DNA of 64,000 bases from Desmodus rotundus (lineage: Eukaryota > Chordata > Mammalia > Chiroptera > Phyllostomidae): assembly GCF_022682495.2 (NCBI RefSeq), contig NC_071398.1, positions 89,009,398 to 89,073,397 on the forward strand. Direction: 5' to 3'. Shown here in pieces: positions 12,661-22,872 of the stretch. Under the pieces are notes generated by a model, which saw only the letters and a list, made by a program, of their open reading frames with translations, was not told the origin of the DNA and ran no database searches. Position numbers and translations under genes: made by a program. Position 1 is the stretch's first letter. Each line of letters starts with the position of its first letter.

Positions 12661-12970
12661 CCTTTTGGGGGTAGTGTATTCTGAACCCTGTTATTCTCTA
12701 CTACCTTTCACTTAGAGATAGCTATGAAATTCCAGAAATGAACAAATACCTCTAGAAGTTGTTTAGTGTGTTCCCCTTTCTGTTCAGCTGTCTTGGAAGC
12801 TGTGCTTAGTGAGGGTAGGAACCTTGTGATTTAAAAATTTGAGTTCACCTAGCTGCCGCCTTTAAATGTTATACAGGTCAGTAGTCACAGTAACAGGAGT
12901 TAACAGCCAGTGAGGGCTCTTGGAGAGCTGCTGTGTACATGGGAAGAAAAAGAACTGTGTTGTGGTGCTG

Positions 12971-13148
12971 CACGGATAGCTCAGTTGGTTGGAGCATCGT
13001 CCCTATGTGCCAAAGTTGTGGGTTCGATCCTTGGCCAGGGCACATCTAAGAATCAACCAACGAATGCATAAATAAGTGGAACAACAAATTGAAGTTTCTC
13101 TCTCTATGCCTTCCTCTCTCTCTAAAATAAATAATTTTTTTAAAGGAA
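12971..13148 (+). mobile_element. tRNA-derived SINE (bat type)
   Basis: The 5' tRNA-like head contains an A-box region (tagctcagttggttggagc) and a B-box (ggttcgatcc), followed by 'ttggccagggcaca', then the bat SINE body with 'aataagtggaacaac', a CT-rich part and an A-rich tail. It is flanked by a short direct repeat tggtgctg (12963-12970 and 13149-13156), a possible but short target-site duplication. This tRNA head differs from the 'cagtggattgagc' type seen at 26663 and 53914. Confidence 0.85.
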
Positions 13149-13194
13149 TGGTGCTGTTTGCTATATAAGCATCGACTCAATGATTCCACTACTC

Positions 13195-13345
13195 CTGTGG
13201 GCATCAGAATCCTGTGGAGGGCCTGTTAAAACACAGATTGCTGGGCCCCGTCCCCAGAGTCTCTGAATCAGCAGGTCCTGGCTGGGCACTAAGAATTTGC
13301 ATTTCTGGCATGGTCTTTGATGATGCTGATGCTGGTGCTAGCAAC
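13195..13345. mobile_element. MER5-like hAT-Charlie fragment
   Basis: Contains 'gggcatcagaatcctgtggagggcctgttaaaacacagattgctgggcccc', then 'cagagtctctgaatcagcaggtc' and 'taagaatttgcatttctgg', a clear MER5A/B order. Confidence 0.8.
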
Positions 13346-13359
13346 CGTACTTGCAAAAC

Positions 13360-13510
13360 CACTGAATTCACTCATTTCCTCTTCACCGCAGTCCTGTGAG
13401 GTGGCACGCTGATGCGCATCGTCCCCATTTTATAGATGAGGGTTCTGAGGCAGCTGGGAAGACAGCTGGTGATGAGTGCATTGTAAACCCAGGTGGTCGG
13501 ACTCTGAAGC
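13360..13510 (-). repeat. MIR fragment
   Basis: Contains 'cctcttcaccgcagtcctgtgaggtggca', 'ccccattttatagatgaggg', 'tgaggcagctgggaagacag' and 'aaacccaggtggtcggactctgaagccc', the classical MIR core read on the antisense consensus. Next to, and probably older than, the MER5 fragment. Confidence 0.7.
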
Positions 13511-16500
13511 CCATGCTCTGTCTACCCCACTGTACCATGTGACTTCTTAACCAGCAAGTTCTTATTAAGCACCTACTGTGCACCCGTATTTGACTAACTA
13601 CTATAAAAACAAAATTGAATCCAATTCTTATTCAGAGCCAGATGATTTGAAGTTAGTCACATCTTACTGAACTTGACTCCAGCATGGTTAATTTCATAGT
13701 ATCTGTCTAAAAGGGAAGTCAGATGTTGCACATTTGTTGAAATCCAGGTGGCAGTTGAGAGACAGAAGTTAAGGTTTTTCTCTGCTGTGAAACATGAAGT
13801 TGTGCCTTAACCCAGATGGTTGTTGCCATGGTAAATTGTGAACTGTAAAAATGCTCTCCAAAGTCAGGATGTTTTGGCTTATGTAAATACACCACTGAGA
13901 ATAATTTTGTGGGGTGTGTGCAGAGGTGGGATTGAAAAGTCATGGTATTTTGTATGTATGACCATCTCCGTATGTTTGAAGTGCTCAGCCCTTATTATTA
14001 TTTTTTCCTTCCAGCATTTTTGTACGCTGACTGGATTCCTAGTGTGGCTTCTGGTGGGGGGAAGCTCTGACTTGACCTGAATTTTGGGGGGAGACCACAC
14101 TTTCTGCTTCCTAGTGACCGCCATCTGGCTGTTGGTGGGACCTTCCTATTTTGAGGGACTTAGAACAGGAGGTGAAAGAGAAGGAAGTAGGAGAAGAACA
14201 ATGACATCATAACATCCACTTTCAGGCCCAGCTACTCCCTGTCCAGTTCCCTTTTCTGAGGGTGATCAGGGCACAGTTCTGCATGGAGAGCAAGGCTGAG
14301 AGCTGAGACTTCTCTTCCTTCGTGCTTCCCTATTCCATCCCCAGCTTTCTGCAGAAAGCAGAGGACTGCCCAGGCTGCCCAAATGCCCGGTTTTGTGCAT
14401 GTTTATTTTTATAGCATGTTTATTTATATGTGATGGGCAGATGATACCTTAAATGATGAGGTAGGCAAAAGTGGAACAGAAAAACCATTATTTCTACCGT
14501 ATCTAGAACATTGTCTTGGGTGCTGGGTGAGGGGAAACAAACTGAAAATGTACAGTCACTGCTTGCAAACAAGACTCAGGTGTAGGGGTCGCCCATTCAG
14601 TCGATGGTGGAGATACTTGGGAATCATTTTCTCCTGGCTTTCAAGGAGACGTGAGATAAAAGAACCTGATGTCAGACCAGGAACATCACCTCACCTCATT
14701 CCATCTCCCTTCAAGTCGGCTCTTGCCCAAGCTGAAGCAGCTGTGTTCTAAAGAACACAGGGAGTCAGGCCAGATGCCCTCTGGTAACACGTGTTGTCCT
14801 GTCCTGTCCTGTCCTGTCCTGTGCTGTCCTTCTTCAATCCCTGGGAGGAAGATAATAGCTGAGGGTCTCCCCTCTTGTTTTCTTTTTTAAGACATCCGAT
14901 GTCTTACACATTTTGAAAATCAGAAGCCTTTGCATAAAGTTGCAGAGTCCTCTGATAATAGCCATGAGTCATTCTTGCCAAGAACGCAGGTAGTGGGCAT
15001 CCGTCTAGCACTTCTTGTCAGAAGGAGCCTCCCTTACACAGACTGAGCTGTACTTCCTGGCATGATGTGCCCTACTCACAAACACAAACCACACAATTTT
15101 GCAACACGGCCGTTCAGTAAGGGCAGTCAGCTGGGCCACTTTTGATATGTGTATTGCGTGTGCGTGCATGCGTGTGTTGTGTTGTGTCTGGGGGGGACCA
15201 CACCCCAGCTTCTAGTTGGCCTTGCTGACGCCGCTCCATTAATACAGGTGTGCACTTCATACCCTTCGTGTACATGCAAGTCATCATATTTGATTTTTGA
15301 CTTTAAAGTGAGCCAACTTCCCCACGTGTGTGCTGATGAATGAGCAACAATAGGAGGAAAAAGGGATATTGAATTCTGGTTGTCTGAAACAAGGGCAAGA
15401 CTTCCAGTGTTTCTTCTCGAAGGAATTTGCAAACAAAAGCTTCTAAAGATTGCCAGAAAGTTCTAAATATCTTTAATTTTGAGATAGGTTGATTGACATT
15501 TGTGGTGGCGTTTGGCTGTGAGGAAGTGTAGAGAAATATCCAGCAGAGACGAGTGAGTTGCCATTGAATAGGGAAAGTGGCCTAAACTTCTTCTATCTCT
15601 GGTTTCTTTCTGATTTCTAGTTTTATATAATGTTTCATGGTTTTAAATGAATCTGGTAGTATTTTATTCACACGGTTTGGCCTTGTACCAGGTCAGGAAT
15701 CTAACTCACTCCTGACCTGATTAAGATGTTCTTAGAAATGTGAATTTAATAACTGGAGAGAAAGGAGCAGATCTGAAATTGAAATATTTAAAAAAGAGAG
15801 CTAACAATTGGGGCTAAATGGACTGTTACACATTATAATCTTGAAATGATATTTCGTCTTCTTAAGTTTCCTCCAAAGAACATACCCTTGAATTACAATC
15901 TATTTGCACTGCCTTGTGCTTCTTTCTGCCTTAGAAATACATCCTGGGCTAGCAGCTCACTTGGGGCTCCTTAGTTTGAGTTTTCTGAAGGCCTTAACCT
16001 CCATGCGATTACCCCTGGAAAGAGTTTCTTAATCTTGATGAAAGCTCCTCTGATTTTCTTCTTTCCGTCCATCCATTCATCTTTCCTCCCTGTTCTTTTT
16101 TCCATCACAGTGCTTACCACATTTTATTTTCCTGGACTGCTGACTTATCTAAGTCCTAAATCTAGAAACCCTTAGAGGCTGGGCCAATGCACTTCTACTA
16201 TTGCATCTCAGCCCGTCACCAGGCCTGCGGTATAATAAGCATTTTACTTTATTTTATTGTATTGTTGTAACTCATTTTATTTTATTCTTGGAACTGAACG
16301 AATGAGCATAGAGAGGGGGAGGTCATTATTTGAAGAAGCATCTGGAAATAGTGTGCACGGTTAATAAAGCCGTCCAGAGTGTTTGCAAGGAGGGTCCCTT
16401 TGACTCATGCTGATAGCGAAGACGGTTTGCTTGGCAGAGTCGGCTTTCTTCCTCAGCTCTCCACGGGGTAATTTGCTTGCTTTCCACTTCCCCAAAGGTG

Positions 16501-17129
16501 CATCCACTTTGCGACTTTTTCTCTTCCCATCATTTCTGTTTAGGCTTTCTTCTTGATGTAAAACAAAACGTTTGGCTTATTTTTTGGATGATTTGTGAAA
16601 ATTCATCTTACTAGTCAGATTTCTGACTACCGAGACTGGCCAGGCAAAGGGAAATTTGTTGCCTTATCCATTTATTTAAAGTAATCACTTTGCCGGCTCT
16701 GCCCCATTAAACAGCCCTTCATTTTATTTAACAATTCCTTTAGTATTTTTTACGTGTTTTCATTTCACACCTACTTCTTTACAGTCACATCGTTAACGTA
16801 ACTGTCACTTTGGTAAAAGTAATTTAGCAAGAGAAGAATGCAAATGAGATTGCTTCCCTTCCTGAGCTTTTTTCCTCTCACATTGAAGTGACTTCTCAGA
16901 CCTCTCCCTCCCATGAAGCTTTACTGCAATAATGCAAAGGAAGATAATATCTTCTTCCAGTCCTACCCTGTTCAAGCATGCAGTTCACACTTGTTCACTA
17001 AAATAATACATGTATAGCATGTTTATTTATTATTATGTAACTCATGGAGGAAGGAAACGGAAATGAAATGTTTCATACATTATAGCTTGTCAGAGATAAG
17101 ATTGCCAATTGTAATGGTAAAAATATTGG
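13511..17129. other. Intronic sequence, mostly unique
   Basis: A 3.6-kb block with few recognisable repeats. It holds a pentanucleotide tract at 14793-14830, a short imperfect GT tract at 15149-15190 and AT-rich TAAT-containing DNA at 16560-17060. No coding sequence can be supported. Confidence 0.5.
14793..14830. repeat. (TGTCC)n pentanucleotide microsatellite
   Basis: Five back-to-back TGTCC units followed by an imperfect one (tgtgctgtcct). It is an unusual repeat unit and likely to vary in length between individuals. Confidence 0.9.
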
Positions 17130-17345
17130 TTAACATGGGCTAATATTTATTGAACACCTGCTATGTGCCAAGCATCGTGCTAAGGCTGACAACAATTGTG
17201 TGGATTACTGCTGTTCTCCTGAGGAATCTGAGGCTTGGACAGGTAAAGGAACCTGCTAGAGGTAGACAGTTACCAAGCGATGCACTCAGAATTCAATCCT
17301 GAACCTTTGACTCCAAAGCCCACGTCCCTAACTGCTGTGTGATAA
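17130..17345 (+). repeat. MIR-like/L2-like ancient repeat
   Basis: Contains 'aatatttattgaacacctgctatgtgccaagcatcgtgctaagg', then 'ggaatctgaggcttggacagg' and 'gattcaatcctgaac'-like 3' sequence ending in 'tgactccaaagcccacgtcc'. This is the common mammalian MIR order. Confidence 0.7.
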
Positions 17346-17404
17346 ATAGCTCAGCACCTGAAGACTTATATTTAGTCTTCCCGGCCGCATTCCAGGGGGA
17401 TTTT

Positions 17405-17520
17405 TGAAAGTAATAACGCTAGCACGCAATTATTGAATGTCTGCTAAGACAGCTAAGGTACTGGGTTCTTGATATACGCTCTTTTAATCCCCATGACAGT
17501 TCTGAGGAGAATGCATCTTT
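17405..17520 (+). repeat. MIR, left half (split by the half-L1)
   Basis: Contains 'aattattgaatgtctgctaagac', 'gatatacgctcttttaatccccatgacagttctgaggaga' and then atgcatcttt. The MIR sequence continues after the half-L1 at 19133 with 'aaccccattttgcaaatgaagaaaccc', so the two halves were one element before the insertion. Confidence 0.7.
17507..17520. repeat. Target-site duplication of half-L1 (copy 1)
   Basis: gagaatgcatcttt, identical to 19119-19132. These 14 nt flank the 1598-bp insertion and show it came in by L1-type target-primed reverse transcription. Confidence 0.95.
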
Positions 17521-17542
17521 TTTTTTTTTTTTTTTTTTTTTT

Positions 17543-17578
17543 GAGAGTATTCATTATTCTGTTTATTTCTTAACTATC
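17543..17578 (-). other. 3'-transduced flank in the half-L1
   Basis: These 36 bases sit between the element's own short A stretch (T9 at 17579-17587) and the final poly(A) tail (T run up to 17542). On the element strand they contain a second AATAAA (complement of 17562-17567) about 20 nt before the tail, the normal spacing for cleavage. The element's own AATAAA is at 17595-17600. The simplest reading is read-through of the first signal at the source locus. Confidence 0.75.
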
Positions 17579-17885
17579 TTTTTTTTTAAATATATTTATT
17601 GATTATGCTATTACAGTTGTCCCATTTCCCCCCCCACTCCACTCCATCCTGCCCACCCCCCTCCCTCCCACATTCCCCCCCCATAGTTCATGTCCATGGG
17701 TCATACTTATAAGTTCTTTGGCTTCTACATTTCCTACACTATTTTTACCCTCCCCCTGTCTATTTTCCACCTATCATCTATGCTACTTATTCTCTGTACC
17801 TTTACCCCACTCTCCCCCTCCCACTCCCTTAATAACTGTGAGTTTGCTGTCATTTTTACTGTTCCTATTTTTGATCTTCTTTTTC

Positions 17886-18581
17886 TTAGGTAACTCCCTT
17901 TAACATTTCATATAATAAGGGCTTGGTGATGATGAGCCTCTTCAACTTGACCTTATCTGAGAAGCACTTTATCCTCCCTTCCATTCTAAATGATAGCTTT
18001 GCTGGATATAGTAATCTTGGACGTAGGTCCTTGCGTTTAATCTTGGGTAATGTAATTATGATGTGCCTTGTTGTGTTCCTCCTTGGGTCCAGCTTCTTTG
18101 GGACTCTCTGAGCTTCCTGGACTTCCCGGAAGTCTATTTCCTTTGCCAGATCGGGGAAGTTCTCCATTATTTGTTCAGATAAGTTTTCAATTTTTTGTTC
18201 TTCCTCTTCTCCTTCTGGCACCCCTATAATTCGGATGTGGGAACGTTTCAAGGTGTCCTGGAGGTTCCTGAGCCTCTCCTCATTTTTCCAAGTTCTTGTT
18301 TCTTCATTCTTTTCTGGTTGGATGTTTGTTTCTTCCTTCTGGTCCATACCATTGATTTGAGTCCCAGTTTCCTTCTCATCACTATTGGTTCCCTGTACAT
18401 TTTCCTTTGTTTCTCTTAGCATAGGCTTCATTTTTTCATCTGTTTTTCGAATAGATTCAACCAAGTCTGTGAGCATATTGATAACCAGTGCTTTGAACTG
18501 TGCATCCGATAGGTTGGCTATCTCTTCGTCGCTTAGTTGTATTTTTTCTGGAGCTTTGAAGTGTTCTGTCATTTGGGCCAT
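17886..18581 (-). CDS. L1 ORF1 protein of the half-L1 (231 aa, internal gap)
   Basis: An intact open frame from the ATG at 18581 to TAA at 17888-17886. ORF1 proteins are trimeric RNA chaperones that coat L1 RNA. The N-terminal part carries 'NLSDAQFKALVINML', then a charged region predicted to be coiled coil (about residues 40-115), then 'RIIGVPEGEEEEQKIENL' (start of the RRM, about 116-135) and the C-terminal domain end ('LLYPAKLSFRMEG', 'FSDKVKLKRLIITKPLL', 'EMLKG'). At residue 182/183 (about 18035) the chain jumps from LPKIK to RKDLRPR, and roughly 45-50 residues normally found there are missing in frame. Known ORF1 proteins are about 300-340 aa. The start codon directly follows a run of about 20 A. 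Function is doubtful because of the gap. Confidence 0.85.
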   Translation of the reverse strand: MAQMTEHFKAPEKIQLSDEEIANLSDAQFKALVINMLTDLVESIRKTDEKMKPMLRETKENVQGTNSDEKETGTQINGMDQKEETNIQPEKNEETRTWKNEERLRNLQDTLKRSHIRIIGVPEGEEEEQKIENLSEQIMENFPDLAKEIDFREVQEAQRVPKKLDPRRNTTRHIIITLPKIKRKDLRPRLLYPAKLSFRMEGRIKCFSDKVKLKRLIITKPLLYEMLKGVT

Positions 18582-19118
18582 TTTTTTTTTTTTTTTTTTT
18601 GTCTTGGTGCGTCTGTTACTTTAAGGGGCGGAGCCTTAGGTGTTCACCGGGGCGGGGTAATGCTGGTCGCTGCCCTGTGATGCTGTACGTGGGGGCGGGG
18701 CCGAGAGGGAGCAATGGCGCCCGCTTCACTCTCCTCCGGATTTCAGTCTTTCACTCCGCTACCCACAATCAAACTGGGCCCCTCTGGTGCTGGTTCCCGA
18801 GTAAGTGGGCCTGTGCACACTCTAGGCCCCTGTGGGTCTCTCCAACAACCTCTCCTGTGAGGCTGGGAGTCTCTCCTGCCGCCCCAACCCCCAGGGGCGC
18901 TTTCAATCAGAGGTTTGAGGCTTTATTTCCCCGAGCTGGAGCCCTGGGTTGCGCAGCGGTCTGCTTCTCTGCCCGCCGTTCGTCCGGTTTATCAGTCTGG
19001 ATGAATGATTATTTTCTGTTTCCTTGGTGTTGGTCCCCCTTGCTGTTCGATTCTCTGTCAGTTCTGGTTGTGCGAGGAGGCGCAGTGTGTCTACCTACGC
19101 CACCATCTTGGTTCTCTC
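18582..19118 (-). promoter_or_regulatory. Half-L1 5' UTR / internal promoter with YY1-like site
   Basis: GC- and CpG-rich, in sharp contrast to the flanks. At the very 5' end (complement of 19101-19111) is CCAAGATGGTG, close to the YY1 site found near the start of other L1 5' UTRs. Its position 8-18 nt from the insertion border supports a complete 5' end. Activity is inferred. Confidence 0.65.
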
Positions 19119-19132
19119 GAGAATGCATCTTT
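19119..19132. repeat. Target-site duplication of half-L1 (copy 2)
   Basis: gagaatgcatcttt, a perfect copy of 17507-17520. Confidence 0.95.
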
Positions 19133-19240
19133 AACCCCATTTTGCAAATGAAGAAACCCAGACACATGGAAATTAAAGATTTGTTTATGGTTACCAGGCC
19201 CTCAGATAGCTCAGCCTGATTCCCGCAGAGGGTCTGAGTT
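19133..19240 (+). repeat. MIR, right half (split by the half-L1)
   Basis: Contains 'aaccccattttgcaaatgaagaaacccagacacatgg', then 'ttgtttatggttaccaggccc' and 'cctgattcccgcagagggtctgag'. It continues the MIR sequence that ends at 17520 and is therefore older than the half-L1. Confidence 0.7.
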
Positions 19241-20299
19241 CTCCCTGCTGCAGGGTCAGAACGTGCTCAGAGGGGCGCTGAATGCACGAGGTCAGGAAAC
19301 TACGTGGGGGACAGAGCGTCCAGCATGTACTGTAAACGCTCTGAAAGGCAAAGTGTCTCTCGCACATGGTCCAGATTCTGAAATCACAACTGCAGTTGCA
19401 GAAATTGAACCTGCAATTTAAAACTGAGGGTTGTGACAGCCCGGCAGTGGTTTCTGTTACATGCATCTTCTAAACGTGCGTCTGTGTTGGGTTAGAAGGA
19501 AGGACACTTCTATACCAACGGAGCTAAAACCTCAAGCTTGTTCCATGTCTGCCACAGTGAAGACAAAAATAGTCTCCTCTTTCTTCTTTTTCTCCTTCTA
19601 GGAATGAGGTGTCAGTAGTTCCAAAGGAACTGGTGGGGTAGATGAGGGGAATCGCTTAGTGCTCCAAGCCTGCAGAGGGCAGGCTCAAAGTCAGGCTCAA
19701 AGCCGCAAAGTCAGGCAGAGGGCAGTGGTCAAGGCAACCACAACGCCTGCCCTGACAGTGTGGCGATGAGGCGAGAGTCCGCTGCGAACCACGCCATTCG
19801 TGGAGCTCCCTAGAGGAGGCGTGTGAGGTTAAACTAATAAAACCCGGTAAGAGATTGAGCGCCGACCAGGAAGGGATGTGAAGGGCATCCAGACCCAGCT
19901 CTACACAGCCCGAGAGTTCGCTAGTCACTTCCCATCGCAGTACCATGGCTGATGTTAACTGGTTAGGGGGAGCATTTAAGGACAGACAGGCAGCGTCCAG
20001 GGCAGGCCTACCGGTGGTTTTCTAATACAGACTTTGGCATGGTCTGATACTGATTCGGTGCAAGGGAGAGACCTGGTGAATCTTACTGTGGGTGTCTTGT
20101 ACCTGTGGAGGAAGCGTAGAAAATGTGTTTCTCATTTACATAAAAGGACTCTGGGCCCTTTGGTTCTTACTGGTCCTTTAAGACTGTGCAGGGCTAGTCA
20201 CAGAGGTGCTTGGGAAGGTCTGTCTAGAACGCACTGATTCCATCCAGAACACAGAACCAGGTGAAGCAGGAGGAACGGCCGTCCCCCCGCCCCCCATTC
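19241..20299. other. Intronic sequence, no recognised feature
   Basis: Unique-looking DNA between the split MIR and an L2 fragment. No coding block or repeat border was found. Confidence 0.45.
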
Positions 20300-20420
20300 C
20301 TTCTCCAACACATACTCCCTGAGCACCTTGTGTAGGTCAAGTACTTGGCAGGTGCTGGGAATCCAGTGCTGTACAAAACAGATACGGTCCCTGCCTTCTT
20401 AGAGGTTGCAAACCAGCAAT
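20300..20420 (+). repeat. L2 3'-end fragment
   Basis: 'actccctgagcaccttgtgtaggtcaagtacttggcaggtgctgggaatccagtgctgtacaaaacag' followed by 'tccctgccttcttagagg' matches the 3' end of L2 LINEs. Confidence 0.7.
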
Positions 20421-20539
20421 AATAAAGAAAAATTGAGGTGTATGTACGAAAGATTACCAAAAAATTGTAATGGAACGACTTGATTTTGGGTGGTCGAAGG
20501 AGCAACATGCAAATTAGCCCAGAAGACTGTGTGGGCTCT

Positions 20540-20755
20540 AGGAAAGAGCTGGCCAGCTGCGGTCTACAGGCCACACCTGGCCGCCACCTGTTTCTGTGTG
20601 AAACTCGGCCACACCCTTTGCCTGGGCATCCTCTGGCTGCTTTTACTGCACTATGGTCGATTTAGGTACTTGCAACCGAGATTGTGTGGCTGCAAAACCT
20701 AAAATATTTCCTATTTTGTGGGCAACAGGGCAACTTTGTTGACCCTTGGTCTAGA
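20540..20755 (-). mobile_element. Old hAT-type DNA transposon fragment
   Basis: Contains 'agctggccagctgcggtctacaggccacacctggcc' at one end and 'cctattttgtgggcaacagggcaactttgttgaccc' at the other. These resemble, in reverse, the old MER-type element also seen at 55300-55505. It is very diverged, so borders are approximate. Confidence 0.5.
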
Positions 20756-20974
20756 ACATACTTGAAAACAAGACCTATGGTATTTAGTGTGACCCGTACA
20801 TTTTCAGGCACCACGGACCGTAGACAACAGGACCAAAGTATCTGTGGGCACAAAGTATTCTGTTTGGACAAGAATAGTATATGTCTCTTCATGCAAAAGG
20901 CTGTAAGCAGACAAGAAACTGTCTTGGAAGCCTGACAGTGCCATTTCAAATGGCTTTTCTGTTTGTGGAGAGTG

Positions 20975-21115
20975 TTATGGCATGGTGGGCCTAAGCTTTA
21001 CATTTGGAATCAGATACTTTTGGATTCAGGTCCTGCCTTCACCACTGAGGTTATCCTTATTACTCTTCAACTCTCTCATCCGTAAGACAGAGGTATGCTG
21101 AAAATAAGCCCCAAA
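20975..21115 (+). repeat. MIR fragment
   Basis: 'tttggaatcagatacttttggattcaggtcctgccttcaccac' followed by 'caactctctcatccgtaagacagaggt' is the MIR 5' and core order. Confidence 0.65.
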
Positions 21116-21361
21116 ACTGTGGTGTTGGGGGGGGGGTTGGAATTAAAGCTGTAGGATTAATATATTTATTTTGTGAAATATATTCATTGTGAAAATTACA
21201 GGAGATAATGCAAGAGAGGACTTAGGGCAATGACTGACACACAGTAATACAGAATACATACCACATGTTATTAATGTACACAACTCTTTTCATAAAAATC
21301 ACGTGTCAGTTTTGTAATGCCATCCCATACAGAGTTCTCATGGTTTTTCTTTGTTTTATTT

Positions 21362-21576
21362 ATTAATTTTTGAAAGATTTTATGTATGTATTTTTAGAGA
21401 GAGGGGAAAGGAGGGAGAAAGAGAGGGATAGAATCATCAATGTGTGGTTGCCTCTCACATGTCCCTTACTGGGGACCTGGCCCACAACCCAGGCATGTGC
21501 CCTGACTGGGAATTGAACCAGCAACCCTTCGGTTCGAAGGCTGGTGACCAATCCACTGAGCCACACCAGCCAGGGC
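21362..21576 (-). mobile_element. VES-type SINE
   Basis: Antisense copy. Reading the complement from 21576: 'gccctggctggtgtggctcagtggattgg', 'gaaccgaagggttgctggttcaattccc', 'gtcagggcacatgcctgggttgtgggccaggtcccc', then 'agaggcaacc', a CT-rich part and an A-rich tail. It is flanked by a 16-nt direct repeat tttctttgttttattt at 21346-21361 and 21577-21592. VES SINEs are a bat hallmark. Confidence 0.93.
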
Positions 21577-22619
21577 TTTCTTTGTTTTATTTTAAAGCAA
21601 AAATTTTTATGATGCCTAAGATAAAAAAAATTGGTGACTCCTCAGTCACAATTTTACCATCTTATTATGAAGCTGATCTTACAATACTTTGAAATGTTTA
21701 GCCATGTTTACAAAATTAAATTTAAAGAATTTCCCTACTATGCCCCCCCCCCCATTGACATACACACTTAGGGGGCGGGTGTATACTTCTTACTGAACTC
21801 CCACCCTTACCTCCAACCACCTACAGCTTTGCATATCTCTAAATACCCATTAGTGCATAACTTCCTCCTCACTGCTTCCTCCGTCTACGGCCTTGACCTA
21901 TATTAATCCTAGAGCTTTAATTCCAACCCCACTGAACACCACAGTTCTTGGGTTTTCTTTGAGCTTGGTTTGAGAGGGCCTATTCCTCCAACCTTTTATG
22001 CTTTTCTTTCTCCTTGTCATCTACAGTACCGATCCATCCACTCCCCCCACCTCACCCTAGCCCATTCTGCCCTGAAGTTCTGGCTTGGGTTCCAATTCCT
22101 GTGGCTCTGATGTGCAAGACCACACGGGTGCTGAATGAATATCATCAGAAAAGCTGGGAGGAGAATGGGTGGCAAGCGTGAAAGCTGACTGCCTTCTGCC
22201 CACCCTTCTCCACTGTCCTCTTTCCTGTTGTAGGTCTCAGTTCCCTTGCTGAGCCAGGGAGTTATCACCACACTATTTGTGAAACTGCCACCCAGCCTCC
22301 CCTTAAAATGATTATTTCATGGGCAGCAGTCACCCAACAGAAATGTAGTCAGCATCGCAGAGCACAACAGCAGTGCACAGCAAGTGAGCGTGTTTACACA
22401 CCGCAGTGAGACTCCCATAGCATCATGAAAATAGTAATTGGTTTGATTGCCTGGTCAAGAAAAAAAAAATGAGAATGGGTAAAACAGAAATCAGGTAGTG
22501 GAATGTGCTCTGTTTCTGCTTTCTGAGCCTTTTTGATTTGTTGCCATAAGCTCCATGGTTACTGGGGCAATAAAAAGTAGCCTTGGGTTCTCTGAACTGA
22601 GTGACGTGGGATGCAGAAG

Positions 22620-22740
22620 CATCAAATGAGGTCAGAGCTGGAAAGAGCCTTAGAGACGGTGTGCTCCCCTGCCACCCTTTGACAGACATGGACATGGGGA
22701 GGTTGAGCACCTTACCCAGAGTCACATGGAGGGAGGGCAG
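22620..22740 (+). repeat. MIR3-like fragment
   Basis: 'gaggtcagagctggaaagagccttagagacg', 'gacagacatggacatggggagg' and 'caccttacccagagtcacatgg' give the MIR3 core and 3' half. Confidence 0.65.
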
Positions 22741-22872
22741 CGTTGACCACTGGGGGTGGGCGGAGGACACATTTGCAGGCAGCAGAGCGGGTTTTAATGA
22801 GCCGAATGATTTTTTTTTTAGCCAAATTTTGTTTCCTCCTGTTTTGTTTTACTTTATTTAAAAATTCTGTCA

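Larger units (their letters stand above)
17521..19118 (-). mobile_element. Half-L1 (HAL1-like) non-autonomous LINE, 5' end intact, with 3' transduction
   Basis: In minus-strand order: 5' end at 19118, a 537-bp GC-rich 5' UTR with a YY1-like site, ORF1 (18581-17886), about 300 bp of 3' UTR with G-rich tracts and the L1 tail 'ggacaactgtaatagcataatcaataaa', a 9-A stretch, about 36 bp of extra sequence, then a poly(A) of more than 20. ORF2 (endonuclease and reverse transcriptase, normally about 3.8 kb) is absent. Because the element is bounded by a perfect 14-nt duplication and a poly(A) tail, the missing ORF2 was already missing in the RNA that inserted. It must have used the machinery of an autonomous L1. 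HAL1 families are known in several mammals; the bat assignment is from the 3' UTR type. Confidence 0.88.

Noticed and set aside
12976..13045. tRNA gene (A- and B-box, cloverleaf-like start)
   Set aside because: It is the head of a tRNA-derived SINE, followed by SINE body and A-rich tail, with no intact acceptor stem. The same holds for the SINEs at 21362, 26663, 41856, 53914 and 60114.
18599..19219. 206-codon + strand open frame
   Set aside because: Antisense to the GC-rich half-L1 5' UTR; few stops because of composition.
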